Below are positions 9,441 to 18,859 of a stretch of 64,000 nucleotides of DNA, one piece after another; position 1 is the first letter of the stretch, and the number at the start of each line of letters is the position of its first letter. The translations under genes were made by a program, and so were the position numbers. The notes beneath the pieces were generated by a model. That model saw only the letters and a program-made list of their open reading frames with translations, was not told where the DNA came from and made no database searches. This stretch comes from Micromonospora antibiotica. GTDB lineage: Bacteria > Actinomycetota > Actinomycetes > Mycobacteriales > Micromonosporaceae. Location of the stretch: assembly GCF_017599305.1 (NCBI RefSeq), contig NZ_JAGFWR010000006.1:265932-329931 (forward strand), read 5' to 3'.

Positions 9441-10861
9441 GGGGAGCAGCGGTGGGTGTCACGCTCAGCGCCGAACTCTGCCGGATCACCGTTGTCGGTC
9501 CGGCCCGCAGGGTCGACCTGGCGGTCCCGGCGACCACCACGGTGGCCGCCCTGCTACCGCTGCTGGCGCAGCGCACCACGGAGGGCGACCCGCGCGGGGA
9601 GACGGGGGCGGGCGACGGCGCCTGGGTGTTGCAGCGCCTCGGCCAACCCCCGTTCGAGCTGGCCGGCACGCCGGAGAGCCTGGACTGGCTCGAAGGCGAG
9701 GAACTGCACCTGCGTCCCGCCGAGGACCCCCTGCCCGAGCTGGACTTCGACGACCTCGCCGACGGCATCGCCACCATCGTCAACCGTCGCCCCGACCGGT
9801 GGCAGCCCGAGTACCGCCGGACGCTGTTCATCCTGCTGTCGGTCGTCGTCATGGGTGCCGTCGCCACGGTGCTCACCGCGCACCCGCCGGCGCTGCCGCA
9901 GGTCGTGGCCGCAGGGACGCTCGGCGTCGCGTTCCTGGTCGCGGCGTTGTGCTGCGGTCGCCAACTGGACGACGGCGCGTTCTCGCTGCTCTTCGGCGGT
10001 GGCGCGGCCGGCTTCGCGGCGGTCGCCGCGTCGAGCGCGGTCGACGGCGATCCGGCCCGCGTCGCGGTGACCGGCCCGGCGGTCCTCGCCGCAGCCGTCA
10101 CGGTCCTCGCCGTCGCCGCGGTCCTGCTGCTCGCCCACCGGACCTTCGCCCCCCACCTGCCGGCCGCGCCCCTGCTGGTCGTCGGCCTGACCGGACTCGT
10201 CACCACGGCGGTGCTGCTGATCCGCGACGGCAGCGGGATGACCATGCGACGGGCCGCTGCGGTGGCGATCCTGCTGATCTTCGTGGTGATCGTGCTGGCT
10301 CCCCGGATGGCGGTGAAGCTGTCCCGGCTGCGCGGTCCGCAACTACCGAAGACCAGCGAGGACATGTCGTACGACATCGAGCCCGCCACGTCGGAACAGG
10401 TCCGGCAGCGCACCGACGACGCGGACACCTACCTGACCGTCGCGATGGTGACGGCGGCGCTGGTGCTGCCGGTGTTGTTCCACTTCACCGTCGGGGCACC
10501 CGGTTGGGCCGGGTGGAGCCTGGTGCTGGTGGTCGCCAGTGCAATCCTGTTGCGCTCGCGTACCTTCCTCTGCCTCTGGCAGCGCTGCGCGCTCGTGGTC
10601 GCCGGTACCGTCGGCCTCCTCATGGTCATCACGAAGCTCTCCGATCTGTTGTCGCCCACCTGGCGGTGGGTGCTGATCAGCGCGCTCGTCGGGCTGCTCG
10701 TGCCGCTCGTGCTGGCGGCGCTGCGGCCCTGGCCGCGACGGATGCTGCCGTTCTGGGAGTACACGGCGACGTTCTTCGACGTCACCACCGGGGTGGCCGT
10801 CCTACCGATCCTGGCGCAGGTGCTCGGCACCTACGCCTGGGCCCGCGGGCTCTTCGGGTAA
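9437..10861 (+). CDS. eccD: EccD type VII secretion channel subunit
   Basis: A 474-residue protein with an N-terminal ubiquitin-like domain (about residues 1-95, starting with beta strands VTLSAELCRITVVG) and about eleven hydrophobic segments from residue 130 onward. This is the standard EccD layout. EccD dimers form the membrane pore of the ESX complex, with the ubiquitin-like domains in the cytosol contacting EccC. The start overlaps the eccC stop by 4 bp and eccB begins 5 bp downstream, so the three are one translational unit. Confidence 0.95.
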   Translation: MRGAAVGVTLSAELCRITVVGPARRVDLAVPATTTVAALLPLLAQRTTEGDPRGETGAGDGAWVLQRLGQPPFELAGTPESLDWLEGEELHLRPAEDPLPELDFDDLADGIATIVNRRPDRWQPEYRRTLFILLSVVVMGAVATVLTAHPPALPQVVAAGTLGVAFLVAALCCGRQLDDGAFSLLFGGGAAGFAAVAASSAVDGDPARVAVTGPAVLAAAVTVLAVAAVLLLAHRTFAPHLPAAPLLVVGLTGLVTTAVLLIRDGSGMTMRRAAAVAILLIFVVIVLAPRMAVKLSRLRGPQLPKTSEDMSYDIEPATSEQVRQRTDDADTYLTVAMVTAALVLPVLFHFTVGAPGWAGWSLVLVVASAILLRSRTFLCLWQRCALVVAGTVGLLMVITKLSDLLSPTWRWVLISALVGLLVPLVLAALRPWPRRMLPFWEYTATFFDVTTGVAVLPILAQVLGTYAWARGLFG

Positions 10862-10866
10862 CCGCC

Positions 10867-12222
10867 GTGCAGACCCAACGCGACCACGTGCACGCCCACA
10901 CCTTCATGACGGGTCGGCTCAGTTCGGCGCTCGTCGAGGGTGACCCCACCAGCGCGCGGATTCCCGGGCAGCGGGCCCTGACCGGCCTGCTGATCGGGCT
11001 GATCGTGGTGCTCCTGGTCGGTGGCGGGTTCGCCGTCTACGGCTGGATCGTCCCCGGTGGCAGCCGGGCGTACCGCCAGGCCGGCGTGATCCTGGTCGAG
11101 AAGGAGAGCGGCGTCCGCTACGTCTACCGGGGCGGGGTGCTCCACCCGACGCCGAACCTGACCTCCGCGATGCTCCTGCAGGGCCCGTCGGCCACGGTGA
11201 AGCTCATCTCGCGCAACTCGCTGAAGGACCTGCCACGCGGCCCGGAGATCGGCATCGCCGACGCGCCGCAGTCCGTTCCCGCCGCGGGCGCGTTGGCCCA
11301 CGGGCCGTGGCTGGTCTGCCTGCCGGGCTCGGTGGTGGACGCACCCGGTGCCGGGCTCGGCCTGAACCTCTCCCCCCGGGCCGCCGCCACCCCGTCGACC
11401 GGCGACACCTTCGCGGTGGTCCGCGGGCCGGACGGGGTCACGTACCTGCTCGTCGGGTCGGGCAAGTTCCCGATGGCCGACGAGTCGGTGCTGGTCGCCC
11501 TCGACGCCGCCAACGTGCGGGTGGCCGTCGCCCCGGCCGCCTGGTTGGCCGAGCTGCCGACCGGTGTCACGCTCGCTGCGGCCCGGATTCCGGGCGCGGG
11601 CGACGAGGGCCCCCGGGTCGGTGGTCGCGTCCACCCGGTGGGCACCCTGTTCCGGCAGCAGCCGTCCGCCGGCACGGAGCAGCTCTTCGTGCTCCGCGCC
11701 GACGGCCTGGCACCCGTCAACCGGATGGAGTTCGTCCTGGCCGCGGTGCGCGACGGCGCACCGCCGGTGTCCCTGGGCGCGGCCGACGTAGCCGCCGCGC
11801 CCCGCTCCAGCGACCGTACGCTGACCGACCGGCTGCCCGACCTGACCGGTTACCGGTGGCAGGACCCCGGCGGTCGGGTGCTCTGCCTGCGACAGCAGCC
11901 GTTCGACGCGGAGACGGTCGGCAGCGAGCTGGTGCTCGTCGACCGATCCGCCTCGGGGGTCGCCGCCGACGGCACGACCACGGTGCTGGTCGAGCCGGGG
12001 TCCGGGATGACGGTGACGCCGGTGCCCAGGGCCAGGACCGGCGCCGAGCTGGTGCTGATCTCGGAGCAGGGCGTCGCCTACCACCTCGCCGACCAGGACA
12101 CCGTCGCCGCGCTGAAGCTCAACTCGGCGGCTGCCGTCCCGTTCCCGAAGGGCCTGCTGGCGTCGGTGCCGCCGGGCCCGGTGCTCAGTCGTACGGCCGT
12201 CAACGGTCTTGCTAGGGGGTAG
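10867..12222 (+). CDS. eccB: EccB type VII secretion core protein
   Basis: A 451-residue protein starting at GTG 10867. The first 20 residues (QTQRDHVHAHTFMTGRL) match the typical EccB opening, which is like MQTRRDQVQAH. One transmembrane segment follows (about 37-60, GLLIGLIVVLLVGGGFAVYGW). The remainder is a periplasmic domain with two cysteines (in VCLPGS and VLCLRQ) placed as in the conserved EccB disulfide. EccB forms the periplasmic part of the ESX core complex. It lies immediately after eccD and 5 bp before a large locus-specific gene. Confidence 0.94.
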   Translation: MQTQRDHVHAHTFMTGRLSSALVEGDPTSARIPGQRALTGLLIGLIVVLLVGGGFAVYGWIVPGGSRAYRQAGVILVEKESGVRYVYRGGVLHPTPNLTSAMLLQGPSATVKLISRNSLKDLPRGPEIGIADAPQSVPAAGALAHGPWLVCLPGSVVDAPGAGLGLNLSPRAAATPSTGDTFAVVRGPDGVTYLLVGSGKFPMADESVLVALDAANVRVAVAPAAWLAELPTGVTLAAARIPGAGDEGPRVGGRVHPVGTLFRQQPSAGTEQLFVLRADGLAPVNRMEFVLAAVRDGAPPVSLGAADVAAAPRSSDRTLTDRLPDLTGYRWQDPGGRVLCLRQQPFDAETVGSELVLVDRSASGVAADGTTTVLVEPGSGMTVTPVPRARTGAELVLISEQGVAYHLADQDTVAALKLNSAAAVPFPKGLLASVPPGPVLSRTAVNGLARG

Positions 12223-12227
12223 CGTCG

Positions 12228-15164
12228 ATGGCATCCATCCGAGATCTGCTGCGCGTCGGGCGGAGCGAGCCCGGCGACATGGTGCAACACACCGTCGGCA
12301 ACGCGCTGGTCCTGCACCATCCTTACCAGATCAGCCGGGAGGCGCAGTCCCTCGCGCTCGCCATGGTGGCCGACGCCGACAACGACGTGGTCCTGCTGGA
12401 TCTGGGCAGCGGCATCCCGATCGGCTCCTGGGAGTCGATGGCCGGTGTGCTGCCACGGCGTCGGCGCGGCATCCGCCTGGTCGCCTGCGGTCAGCGCACC
12501 GACACCGCGGCGATGGCCGGGCAGTGGCTGTCCGAGCGGCTCAACCGGACGGTGATCGCGCCCGACGGTGACCTGGCCCGGGGGGCTGCCGGTGCGCTGT
12601 TCGTACACTCCAAGCCGGGCAGCGGCTGGGTGCGGTTCCGGCCCGGCAAGCCACCGGCCTGGGACGCCAAGCGATACCCGGCTCCGGTCTGGGACCGTGC
12701 CGCGACCGAACGTCGGGCGTCCAGCTCCACCGGGGAGATCGAGCCGCTGCCGGGCGGCGTGTGGATCCACGGCGTACGGACGCCGGACGTCATCGCTGAG
12801 CACCGCGGCCGCCTCGTCGCCGACGTGCCGTGCCATCCCGAGACGATGACCGTCCTGCTCGGCTGCCCGGGCACCGAGCCGCTCCCGCTCGACGACGTGG
12901 TCCGGTTCTGGCGCGACCTGGATCCGGACAGCCGGCTGCGTGCCCGCTTCGTGCAGTACGGCGAGCTACGCGTACCCGAGGGTGAGTTGTTCGGTCAGAC
13001 ACTGGCCGACCTGCTGTCCACCAGGGTCGTCTGCTACCCGGGCGTTCCGGTCGGCATGCCCGGCAAGTTCGAGATCCGGACGGTACGCGCGGACGGTGTC
13101 CTGGGCTGGCCGCCGTTCGCCCTGGAACTGGGCTACTCGCCCCGGCCGCACCCCAATTCGCTGGCCCGCCGGCCGCTGCTGCTCAGTCATCGCGGCCCGC
13201 TCCAGTGGACGGAGGAGATCGCGCCTCGGGTGTACTGGTACGCCCCGGACGCCGTGGTCGAGGTGATCGAGGCCGGGCTGTGGGTCCGCCCGGCGGACGA
13301 ACCGGGGAACGCGGAACGGGTCCGGGCCACTCCCCTCGACCCGGCGGACGTCACCATGGTCTTCGATGACTCGGTGCCGCAGCGGACGGCCCGGATGCGT
13401 GAACTCGCCGCGGACCTGGCGGCGCGGATCGACCGCGCCGTGGGACAGTCCAGCGCGCTGGTGCCGGCCTCGATGCTGGTGCCGGGGCGTAGGCCGGGCA
13501 GCCGGGCCGAGGCGAACCTGATGCCGGCGCTCGGGTCACCGTCGACGCCACCGGCCGGGGCCACCCATGCCCTCACCGGACCCGCGGCGATCTCGGCGGT
13601 CACCGCCATCGCCGTACCTGTCGCGTTGCCGCCGACCGGGCCGGCGCAGCCCGCCGTCCCGACGGTCACGCCGACTCAGGTGGTACCGCCCACGCAGGTG
13701 GTACCAACGGCGCAGGTGGTGCCGCCGGCTCCGGAAGCTCCGCCCGCCCCGGTGGAGATCCCGACCGAGTCCTCGATCGACGGACCCGGCGACCCGCAAG
13801 CGGGGCACCTGCCGGGGTACTGGCCACCAGCCCGCTGGCCGCTCTCGTCAGTCGCCGCCGCCCTGCGCGCCGCCCCGCCGGTGCCGGCACCCGCACCGGC
13901 CGAGCCCGCCGCACCGGCCGAGCCCGCTATGCCGGCTGAGCCCGGCGCGGCGGCCGGATCCGCCCGGCCGGTCGAACCCGCTGCACCGGCCGGGTCAGCT
14001 CCGTTGGTCGGTCCCCCGCCGGCTGTCGCTTCCGATCCAACTGCCGCTTCCGATCCAGCTGTCGAAGGCGCTTCGGCTGTCGCTTCCGATCCAGCTGTCG
14101 CTTCGGGTCCGGCTGTCGCTTCCGGTCCGGCTGTCGAAGCCGCTTCGGCCGCCGGGCCCGCCGCCGTCGCGTCCGCTTCGCCGGCCACTGTCGCGTTCCG
14201 GGCAGCCGGGGACCCGGCTCCCCCCGCGCCGCCACCGGCCCTGCCGGTGGCGGTGTCGACGGCGTCGGTAGCGGGCCCGCCCACGGCGACGCCCGTTCGA
14301 ACGGGCGACCCGGCGACGGCGGACGCGCCGTCCCGCTTCCGGCTGCAGCCGGTGGCGACGCCGGAGACCTCCGCGCAGCTGCCGCATCGCGGGCTGGCGG
14401 AGGAGAGGGCCTGGCTGCGCCGCTCCCTGAGCCGGGACTTCGACACCATGGCCAGCTCGGTCTCCCGGCTCATGTCGGAGCATCCGGGCATGAAGGCCGG
14501 TGGTACGGGCAGCGCCGACGACGTCCTCGTCGACTCGGTGGCGGCCCAGCTGTTCCTGACCCGCCGGGGCGCGGGGATCGACGCCGGCCTGCGATCGGGC
14601 GCGGTCGGCCCGCACGTCCCCCTGGCCCGGTGCGCGGTCTCCGGCCTCTCCCGGCTGCCGTCGGTGCGGGGCAGCACCGTCATGCGCACCTCGCCGAGCA
14701 CCGAGGAATGGCACCTGTACCGGGGCCGACGCCTGGTCACCGACTGGAGCTTCGTCACCATGCTGACCGCGCCCTGCGCCGGCCAGGACGGCGACACCGA
14801 CGTGCTGATCTGGTCGATGACCGCCCGTCGCACCGCCCTGTTGGAACCGGACGGGGACGAGCGCGTCGAGGACCGGGTGGTGTTCCTGCCCGGCACCCAC
14901 TTCAAGGTCCTGGACACGGCAGAACCGGACGGTGAGCGGCGGGGTGCCATTCTGCTCCGCGAGATCGGTGTCAACGAGATCGACGACGACGGCCGCGTCG
15001 ACCAGAACCGGCTGTCGCTCGACGAACTGGCCGTGACGTCCCTGCGCCGCAGCCTCGACCGGTGGGACGGTATGGACGCCCGACACCGCGTCGGTCCCGC
15101 CTCGGCCGGCCGCTTCGGCACGCTACCCGGTCTCGTCGGCCCACCGGCCCGGAAGAAGGGGTGA
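12228..15164 (+). CDS. Large T7SS locus-specific protein, ART-like C-terminus
   Basis: A 978-residue protein with no name I can give. Residues 1-420 form an alpha/beta region starting LLRVGRSEPGDMVQHTVGNALVL. Residues 430-700 are a low-complexity Pro/Ala linker that includes AVASDP repeats. Residues 710-978 are a compact C-terminal domain whose segments VMRTSPS, LIWSMTARR and RVVFLPGTHFKVL resemble, in order, the R, S-x-T/S and E/PGT-F-V strands of mono-ADP-ribosyltransferase folds. This is inference from pattern, and the usual ExE is not clear. A paralogue lies at 18860-21310. Start ATG 12228 has a G-rich leader, 5 bp after eccB; the end overlaps an alternative start of the next gene. Confidence 0.6.
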   Translation: MASIRDLLRVGRSEPGDMVQHTVGNALVLHHPYQISREAQSLALAMVADADNDVVLLDLGSGIPIGSWESMAGVLPRRRRGIRLVACGQRTDTAAMAGQWLSERLNRTVIAPDGDLARGAAGALFVHSKPGSGWVRFRPGKPPAWDAKRYPAPVWDRAATERRASSSTGEIEPLPGGVWIHGVRTPDVIAEHRGRLVADVPCHPETMTVLLGCPGTEPLPLDDVVRFWRDLDPDSRLRARFVQYGELRVPEGELFGQTLADLLSTRVVCYPGVPVGMPGKFEIRTVRADGVLGWPPFALELGYSPRPHPNSLARRPLLLSHRGPLQWTEEIAPRVYWYAPDAVVEVIEAGLWVRPADEPGNAERVRATPLDPADVTMVFDDSVPQRTARMRELAADLAARIDRAVGQSSALVPASMLVPGRRPGSRAEANLMPALGSPSTPPAGATHALTGPAAISAVTAIAVPVALPPTGPAQPAVPTVTPTQVVPPTQVVPTAQVVPPAPEAPPAPVEIPTESSIDGPGDPQAGHLPGYWPPARWPLSSVAAALRAAPPVPAPAPAEPAAPAEPAMPAEPGAAAGSARPVEPAAPAGSAPLVGPPPAVASDPTAASDPAVEGASAVASDPAVASGPAVASGPAVEAASAAGPAAVASASPATVAFRAAGDPAPPAPPPALPVAVSTASVAGPPTATPVRTGDPATADAPSRFRLQPVATPETSAQLPHRGLAEERAWLRRSLSRDFDTMASSVSRLMSEHPGMKAGGTGSADDVLVDSVAAQLFLTRRGAGIDAGLRSGAVGPHVPLARCAVSGLSRLPSVRGSTVMRTSPSTEEWHLYRGRRLVTDWSFVTMLTAPCAGQDGDTDVLIWSMTARRTALLEPDGDERVEDRVVFLPGTHFKVLDTAEPDGERRGAILLREIGVNEIDDDGRVDQNRLSLDELAVTSLRRSLDRWDGMDARHRVGPASAGRFGTLPGLVGPPARKKG
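14022..14150 (+). repeat. 18-bp in-frame repeats (AVASDP) in a protein linker
   Basis: The unit GCTGTCGCTTCCGATCCA recurs with small changes, encoding AVASDP, TAASDP, AVASGP and similar. It lies in the low-complexity linker of the locus-specific protein. The skewed use of CT-rich codons differs from the surrounding GC-rich linker. Confidence 0.85.
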
Positions 15165-15172
15165 CCCGCGCG

Positions 15173-18100
15173 ATGAGCCGACAGCTGCTGACAGTGGGTG
15201 GCGGACAACCGGGCGCGTTCACCACCATCGGCGCGGCCGTCGCCCGTGCCGAGCCGGGCGCCACCATCACCGTCCACGCCGGCCGGTACGCCGAGAAGCT
15301 GGTGGTCGGCAACCGGATCACCATCGCCGCCGAGCCCGGCGCCCTGGTCGAGGTGCACGTGGAGGAGGGGAGCGTGCTCGCCGTGCACGGCGAGGGTGCC
15401 CAGGTGCGGGACATCTCGCTGTCGAGCGCCGACCCGAAGCTCGCCGCGGTCGACGTCTACGCCGGCGAGGCCGCCCTGGACGGCTGCCAGTTCGAGGGGG
15501 CCGCCTGGGTGACGCTGCTGGCCCGGTTGCAGGGGACGATCGCGCTACGTAACTGTGTGGTCAGTTCCTCCGCCGGTGCCGCGATCGTGGTGACGGCGCC
15601 CGGCGCGAGCACCGTGGAGGACACCGTGATCCGCGACGTCGCCACCTCGGGCGTCGTGCTCAGCGACATCGGCTCGTTGACGCTGCGCCGGTGCACGGTG
15701 CAGGGGGCCGGCGCGAACAGCATCTGCGTCAACGGGGACGCCCGGCTCGTCGTCGAGCGGTGCGAGATCACCGGCGCCGGTAAACCGGCTCTCGTGGTGG
15801 AACAACGCGGCCACGCCCGGATCAACCGCCTGCGGGTTCGGGAGAGCGCCAACGTCGACGTGTTCATGCGCGGCGAGGTCGACGTGGTCGTCACGGATTC
15901 CTCGTTCACCGGTGCGCGGCTGCAGTCCGTACACGTCGCCGACGGTGCCGCGCCCACCTTTCAGGGCTGCACGTTCGGCTCCGCCGGGCGCAGCGCCGGG
16001 CACATCACCGGTGCGGCGAAGCCGACCTTCACCGACTGCGTCTTCACGGACTCACCGGTGGGGGTGACCATCGAGGCCGGGAGCGCCCCCCGCTTCGAGC
16101 GGCTCACCATCGGGGGCAGCAGTGAGCACGCGGCCGTGGTGACCGGTGCGGCGTCGATGACCGTGCGGCGGCTGCGTGCCACGATCACCGCCGGGTCCGG
16201 GCTGCTGGTCACCGACGGTGCCGACCTCGACGGCACCGATCTGGGGATCGACGCCGCCGACGCCGTCGCGCTCGAGCTGCGGGAGGCGGCGCGGGGCACC
16301 GTCCGCGAGGCCCGCTTCACCGGTACGGCGGCCACCGGTGTGGTGGTCGGCTCGGGCGCCACGTTGGACCTGCGGTCGGCGGTGCTGGACGGGGCCGGGA
16401 TGCGGGTCGACGACAACGCGGAACTGCGGGTGCAGGACACCGAGTTCGTCGACGTGCTGGGCGACGGCCTGCGGGTCGGCCCGGCCGGCACGGTGACCGC
16501 GAGCCGGGTGCGGGTCCGCCGGGCCCGGCAGGTGGGGATCCGGTTGGAGCGCGGCTCGCGGGGCACCTTCACCGACTGCGAGGTGCTGGAGAGCGGAGCC
16601 GCCGGTTTCGACGTGGACACCACGGGGCCGGTGTCGATCGTCCGCTGTGCCGCTCGGGACAGCGGTGGCGAGGACGTCCGCCAGGCCGACGACGCCCACC
16701 CGAGCATCACCGCGCTGACCACCGGGCGGGCCGTCCGGTCGGCGACGCCGGTCTCGTCGGCTCCCACCGGCTCCGGGTACGCCCCCCAGTGGACCCCGGA
16801 CGAGCCGCCGGCCGCCGAGGCGGCGCCGGACGAGGTGAGCGGACCGTTACGCGAGCTCACCGGCCTGATCGGTCTGCGCGGGGTGAAGCAGGAGGTCACC
16901 GCGCTGATCAACCTGATCAAGATGGCGCAGGTCCGGCAGCAGATGGGCTTACCGATGCCGCCGATGAGCCGGCACCTGGTCTTCGCCGGCCCGCCCGGGA
17001 CCGGCAAGACCACTGTCGCGCGACTCTACGGTGCGGTCCTGGCCGAGCTGGGCATCCTGGCCAAGGGCCACATGATCGAGGCGGCCCGGGCGGACCTGGT
17101 CGGCCAGTACATCGGCTCGACCGCGATCAAGACCACGGAACTGGTCAACCAGGCGATCGGTGGGGTGCTCTTCATCGACGAGGCGTACACCCTGTCGGCC
17201 GGCTCCGGCGGGTCGGGCCCGGACTTCGGTCAGGAGGCGATCGACGCGCTCATGAAGATCATGGAGGACCAGCGTGACGAGCTGGTGGTCATCGTGGCCG
17301 GGTACTCGGAGCTGATGGAGAAGTTCCTGGCGTCCAACCCCGGTCTGGCCTCCCGGTTCACCCGGACCGTCGAGTTCCCGAACTACTCGGTCGACGAGCT
17401 GGTCACCATCACCTCGAATCTGTGCCGCAAGCACTACTTCGAGCTGACCGACGACGCCGTCGAGGGGTTGGCCGCCTACTTCGAGCGGGTCCCGAGGACC
17501 TCGACGTTCGGTAACGGTCGGGTGGCCCGTAAGCTGTTCGAGGCGATGATCAACAATCAGGCGTCCCGGCTGGCGGTCACACCGCCGACCAAGGACACCC
17601 AGATCAACCGGCTCACCGCCGAGGACATCGCCCCCGAGCTGGCGCTGCTGGACGAGCTGCCGGTCGAGCAGAAGAGCCCACCCGACCCGAGCCGGAACCC
17701 GTCCGACGCGATCGACGCCGCGCAGAGCTGGCAGCGGATCGGCCGGCTGATCGGTGCGGCCGACGCCCGCGCGGCGGTCCACGCGGCCCTGCTCCAGATG
17801 TGCGAGCTGCGAAACCGTCGCCGCTCCTCCGGCCGGCACGGAAACGTCCTGCTCTCCGGCCTGCCCGGCAGCGGCCGCAGCGAACTCGTCCGGCACTACG
17901 CCGCCGCCCTGTCCGAGCTGGACCTGCTGCCGGTCGGCCAGCTGGTGCGCGTCTCGACCGCCGAGCACCTCGCGCCGCAGTGGCCGGGGCAGGTCCACAG
18001 CCTGGTCCGGGCCGCCCTCCAGGACGCCGCCGGTGGCACCCTGATGATCGACTATGTCGACGACGGCACCGGCGTCGCGTCGGAGATCGTCGAGGCGTTG

Positions 18101-18502
18101 GTCGAGCAACTGCACGCCACGCTCGGCGACCCGGTCGTCGTCCTGGTCGCCGAGCCGGCCACGCTGGCCCGCCTCGGGGTCGCCGCGCCCGGTCTCGCCG
18201 AGGTGTTCGGCCAGCACTGGACCATTCCCGAACTCACCGTCCCCGAGCTGGCCGAGGTGCTGGCGCGGAACCTGGCCAGGCGGGGGCACGAGATTCCGCA
18301 GGACGTCCGGGCCGCGCTCGTCGGGCTGGCCGCGCGGGCACCCGAGCGCACCGTACGCGCCGCCCACCTGCTCTCCCGGAGCCTGAGCCGGACCACCGGG
18401 TCCCGCACCCTCGCGCTGGCCGACCTCGACGGACTGGTCAGCCGCAACGATCCGACCGTACGGGCGGCCCGCCTCGACGGCGGCCTCGCCGTGGTCGGCT
18501 GA
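15173..18502 (+). CDS. EccA-like AAA+ protein fused to a right-handed beta-helix
   Basis: An 1109-residue protein. Residues 1-530 are about 20 short parallel beta-helix coils (repeating hydrophobic V/I-x-V and small-residue turns), as in pectate-lyase-like folds. Residues 555-830 are a CbxX/CfqX-type AAA+ ATPase with Walker A GPPGTGKT (near 605) and Walker B VLFIDEA (near 664), the domain found in EccA. Residues 860-1109 are a second AAA-like domain whose P-loop reads GLPGSGRS (near 895), with Arg for the catalytic Lys. EccA acts in the cytosol on ESX substrates. ATG 15173 is preferred; GTG 15161 overlaps the previous stop and is possible. Confidence 0.88.
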   Translation: MSRQLLTVGGGQPGAFTTIGAAVARAEPGATITVHAGRYAEKLVVGNRITIAAEPGALVEVHVEEGSVLAVHGEGAQVRDISLSSADPKLAAVDVYAGEAALDGCQFEGAAWVTLLARLQGTIALRNCVVSSSAGAAIVVTAPGASTVEDTVIRDVATSGVVLSDIGSLTLRRCTVQGAGANSICVNGDARLVVERCEITGAGKPALVVEQRGHARINRLRVRESANVDVFMRGEVDVVVTDSSFTGARLQSVHVADGAAPTFQGCTFGSAGRSAGHITGAAKPTFTDCVFTDSPVGVTIEAGSAPRFERLTIGGSSEHAAVVTGAASMTVRRLRATITAGSGLLVTDGADLDGTDLGIDAADAVALELREAARGTVREARFTGTAATGVVVGSGATLDLRSAVLDGAGMRVDDNAELRVQDTEFVDVLGDGLRVGPAGTVTASRVRVRRARQVGIRLERGSRGTFTDCEVLESGAAGFDVDTTGPVSIVRCAARDSGGEDVRQADDAHPSITALTTGRAVRSATPVSSAPTGSGYAPQWTPDEPPAAEAAPDEVSGPLRELTGLIGLRGVKQEVTALINLIKMAQVRQQMGLPMPPMSRHLVFAGPPGTGKTTVARLYGAVLAELGILAKGHMIEAARADLVGQYIGSTAIKTTELVNQAIGGVLFIDEAYTLSAGSGGSGPDFGQEAIDALMKIMEDQRDELVVIVAGYSELMEKFLASNPGLASRFTRTVEFPNYSVDELVTITSNLCRKHYFELTDDAVEGLAAYFERVPRTSTFGNGRVARKLFEAMINNQASRLAVTPPTKDTQINRLTAEDIAPELALLDELPVEQKSPPDPSRNPSDAIDAAQSWQRIGRLIGAADARAAVHAALLQMCELRNRRRSSGRHGNVLLSGLPGSGRSELVRHYAAALSELDLLPVGQLVRVSTAEHLAPQWPGQVHSLVRAALQDAAGGTLMIDYVDDGTGVASEIVEALVEQLHATLGDPVVVLVAEPATLARLGVAAPGLAEVFGQHWTIPELTVPELAEVLARNLARRGHEIPQDVRAALVGLAARAPERTVRAAHLLSRSLSRTTGSRTLALADLDGLVSRNDPTVRAARLDGGLAVVG

Positions 18503-18513
18503 GAGGAGACGCC

Positions 18514-18822
18514 ATGCCGCAACCGCAGCCCACCCGGGAGGAACTGGTCGAGGCCGGGCGCGCCTTCGAACGACGGCTGCGCCAGGCACAGACCAGCCTC
18601 GAACACACCCTGGTCACCGGCCGTTCCGCCGACGGCACGGTGGTCGTGCTGGCCAGCGGTCTCGGGCAGCTCAAGGCCGTACAGGTCAGCCCTGCCGTGT
18701 TCGACACCCGCGACGTGGCGGCCCTGCAGCAGGCGATCACCCAGTCGATCCGGGCCGCCGCGGCCAACGCCGCCGCGCTGGCCGGGGAGAAGCTGGGCGC
18801 GGTCGAGATCAATCTCCACTGA
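18514..18822 (+). CDS. YbaB/EbfC-like DNA-binding family protein
   Basis: A 102-residue protein with the helix-beta-beta-helix layout of YbaB/EbfC: an N-terminal charged helix (REELVEAGRAFERRLRQ), a beta hairpin with central glycines (VVLASGLGQLKAVQV) and a C-terminal helix (VAALQQAITQSIRAA). Start ATG 18514 follows GAGAGGAG. It sits 11 bp after the AAA+ beta-helix gene. Members bind DNA as dimers in other bacteria. Here a role in the ESX locus is inferred only from repeated co-location, as also at 1-415. Confidence 0.82.
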   Translation: MPQPQPTREELVEAGRAFERRLRQAQTSLEHTLVTGRSADGTVVVLASGLGQLKAVQVSPAVFDTRDVAALQQAITQSIRAAAANAAALAGEKLGAVEINLH

Positions 18823-18859
18823 CCGCAACGGTGGTGGGCCTGGTGAGGGGACCAGTCGA

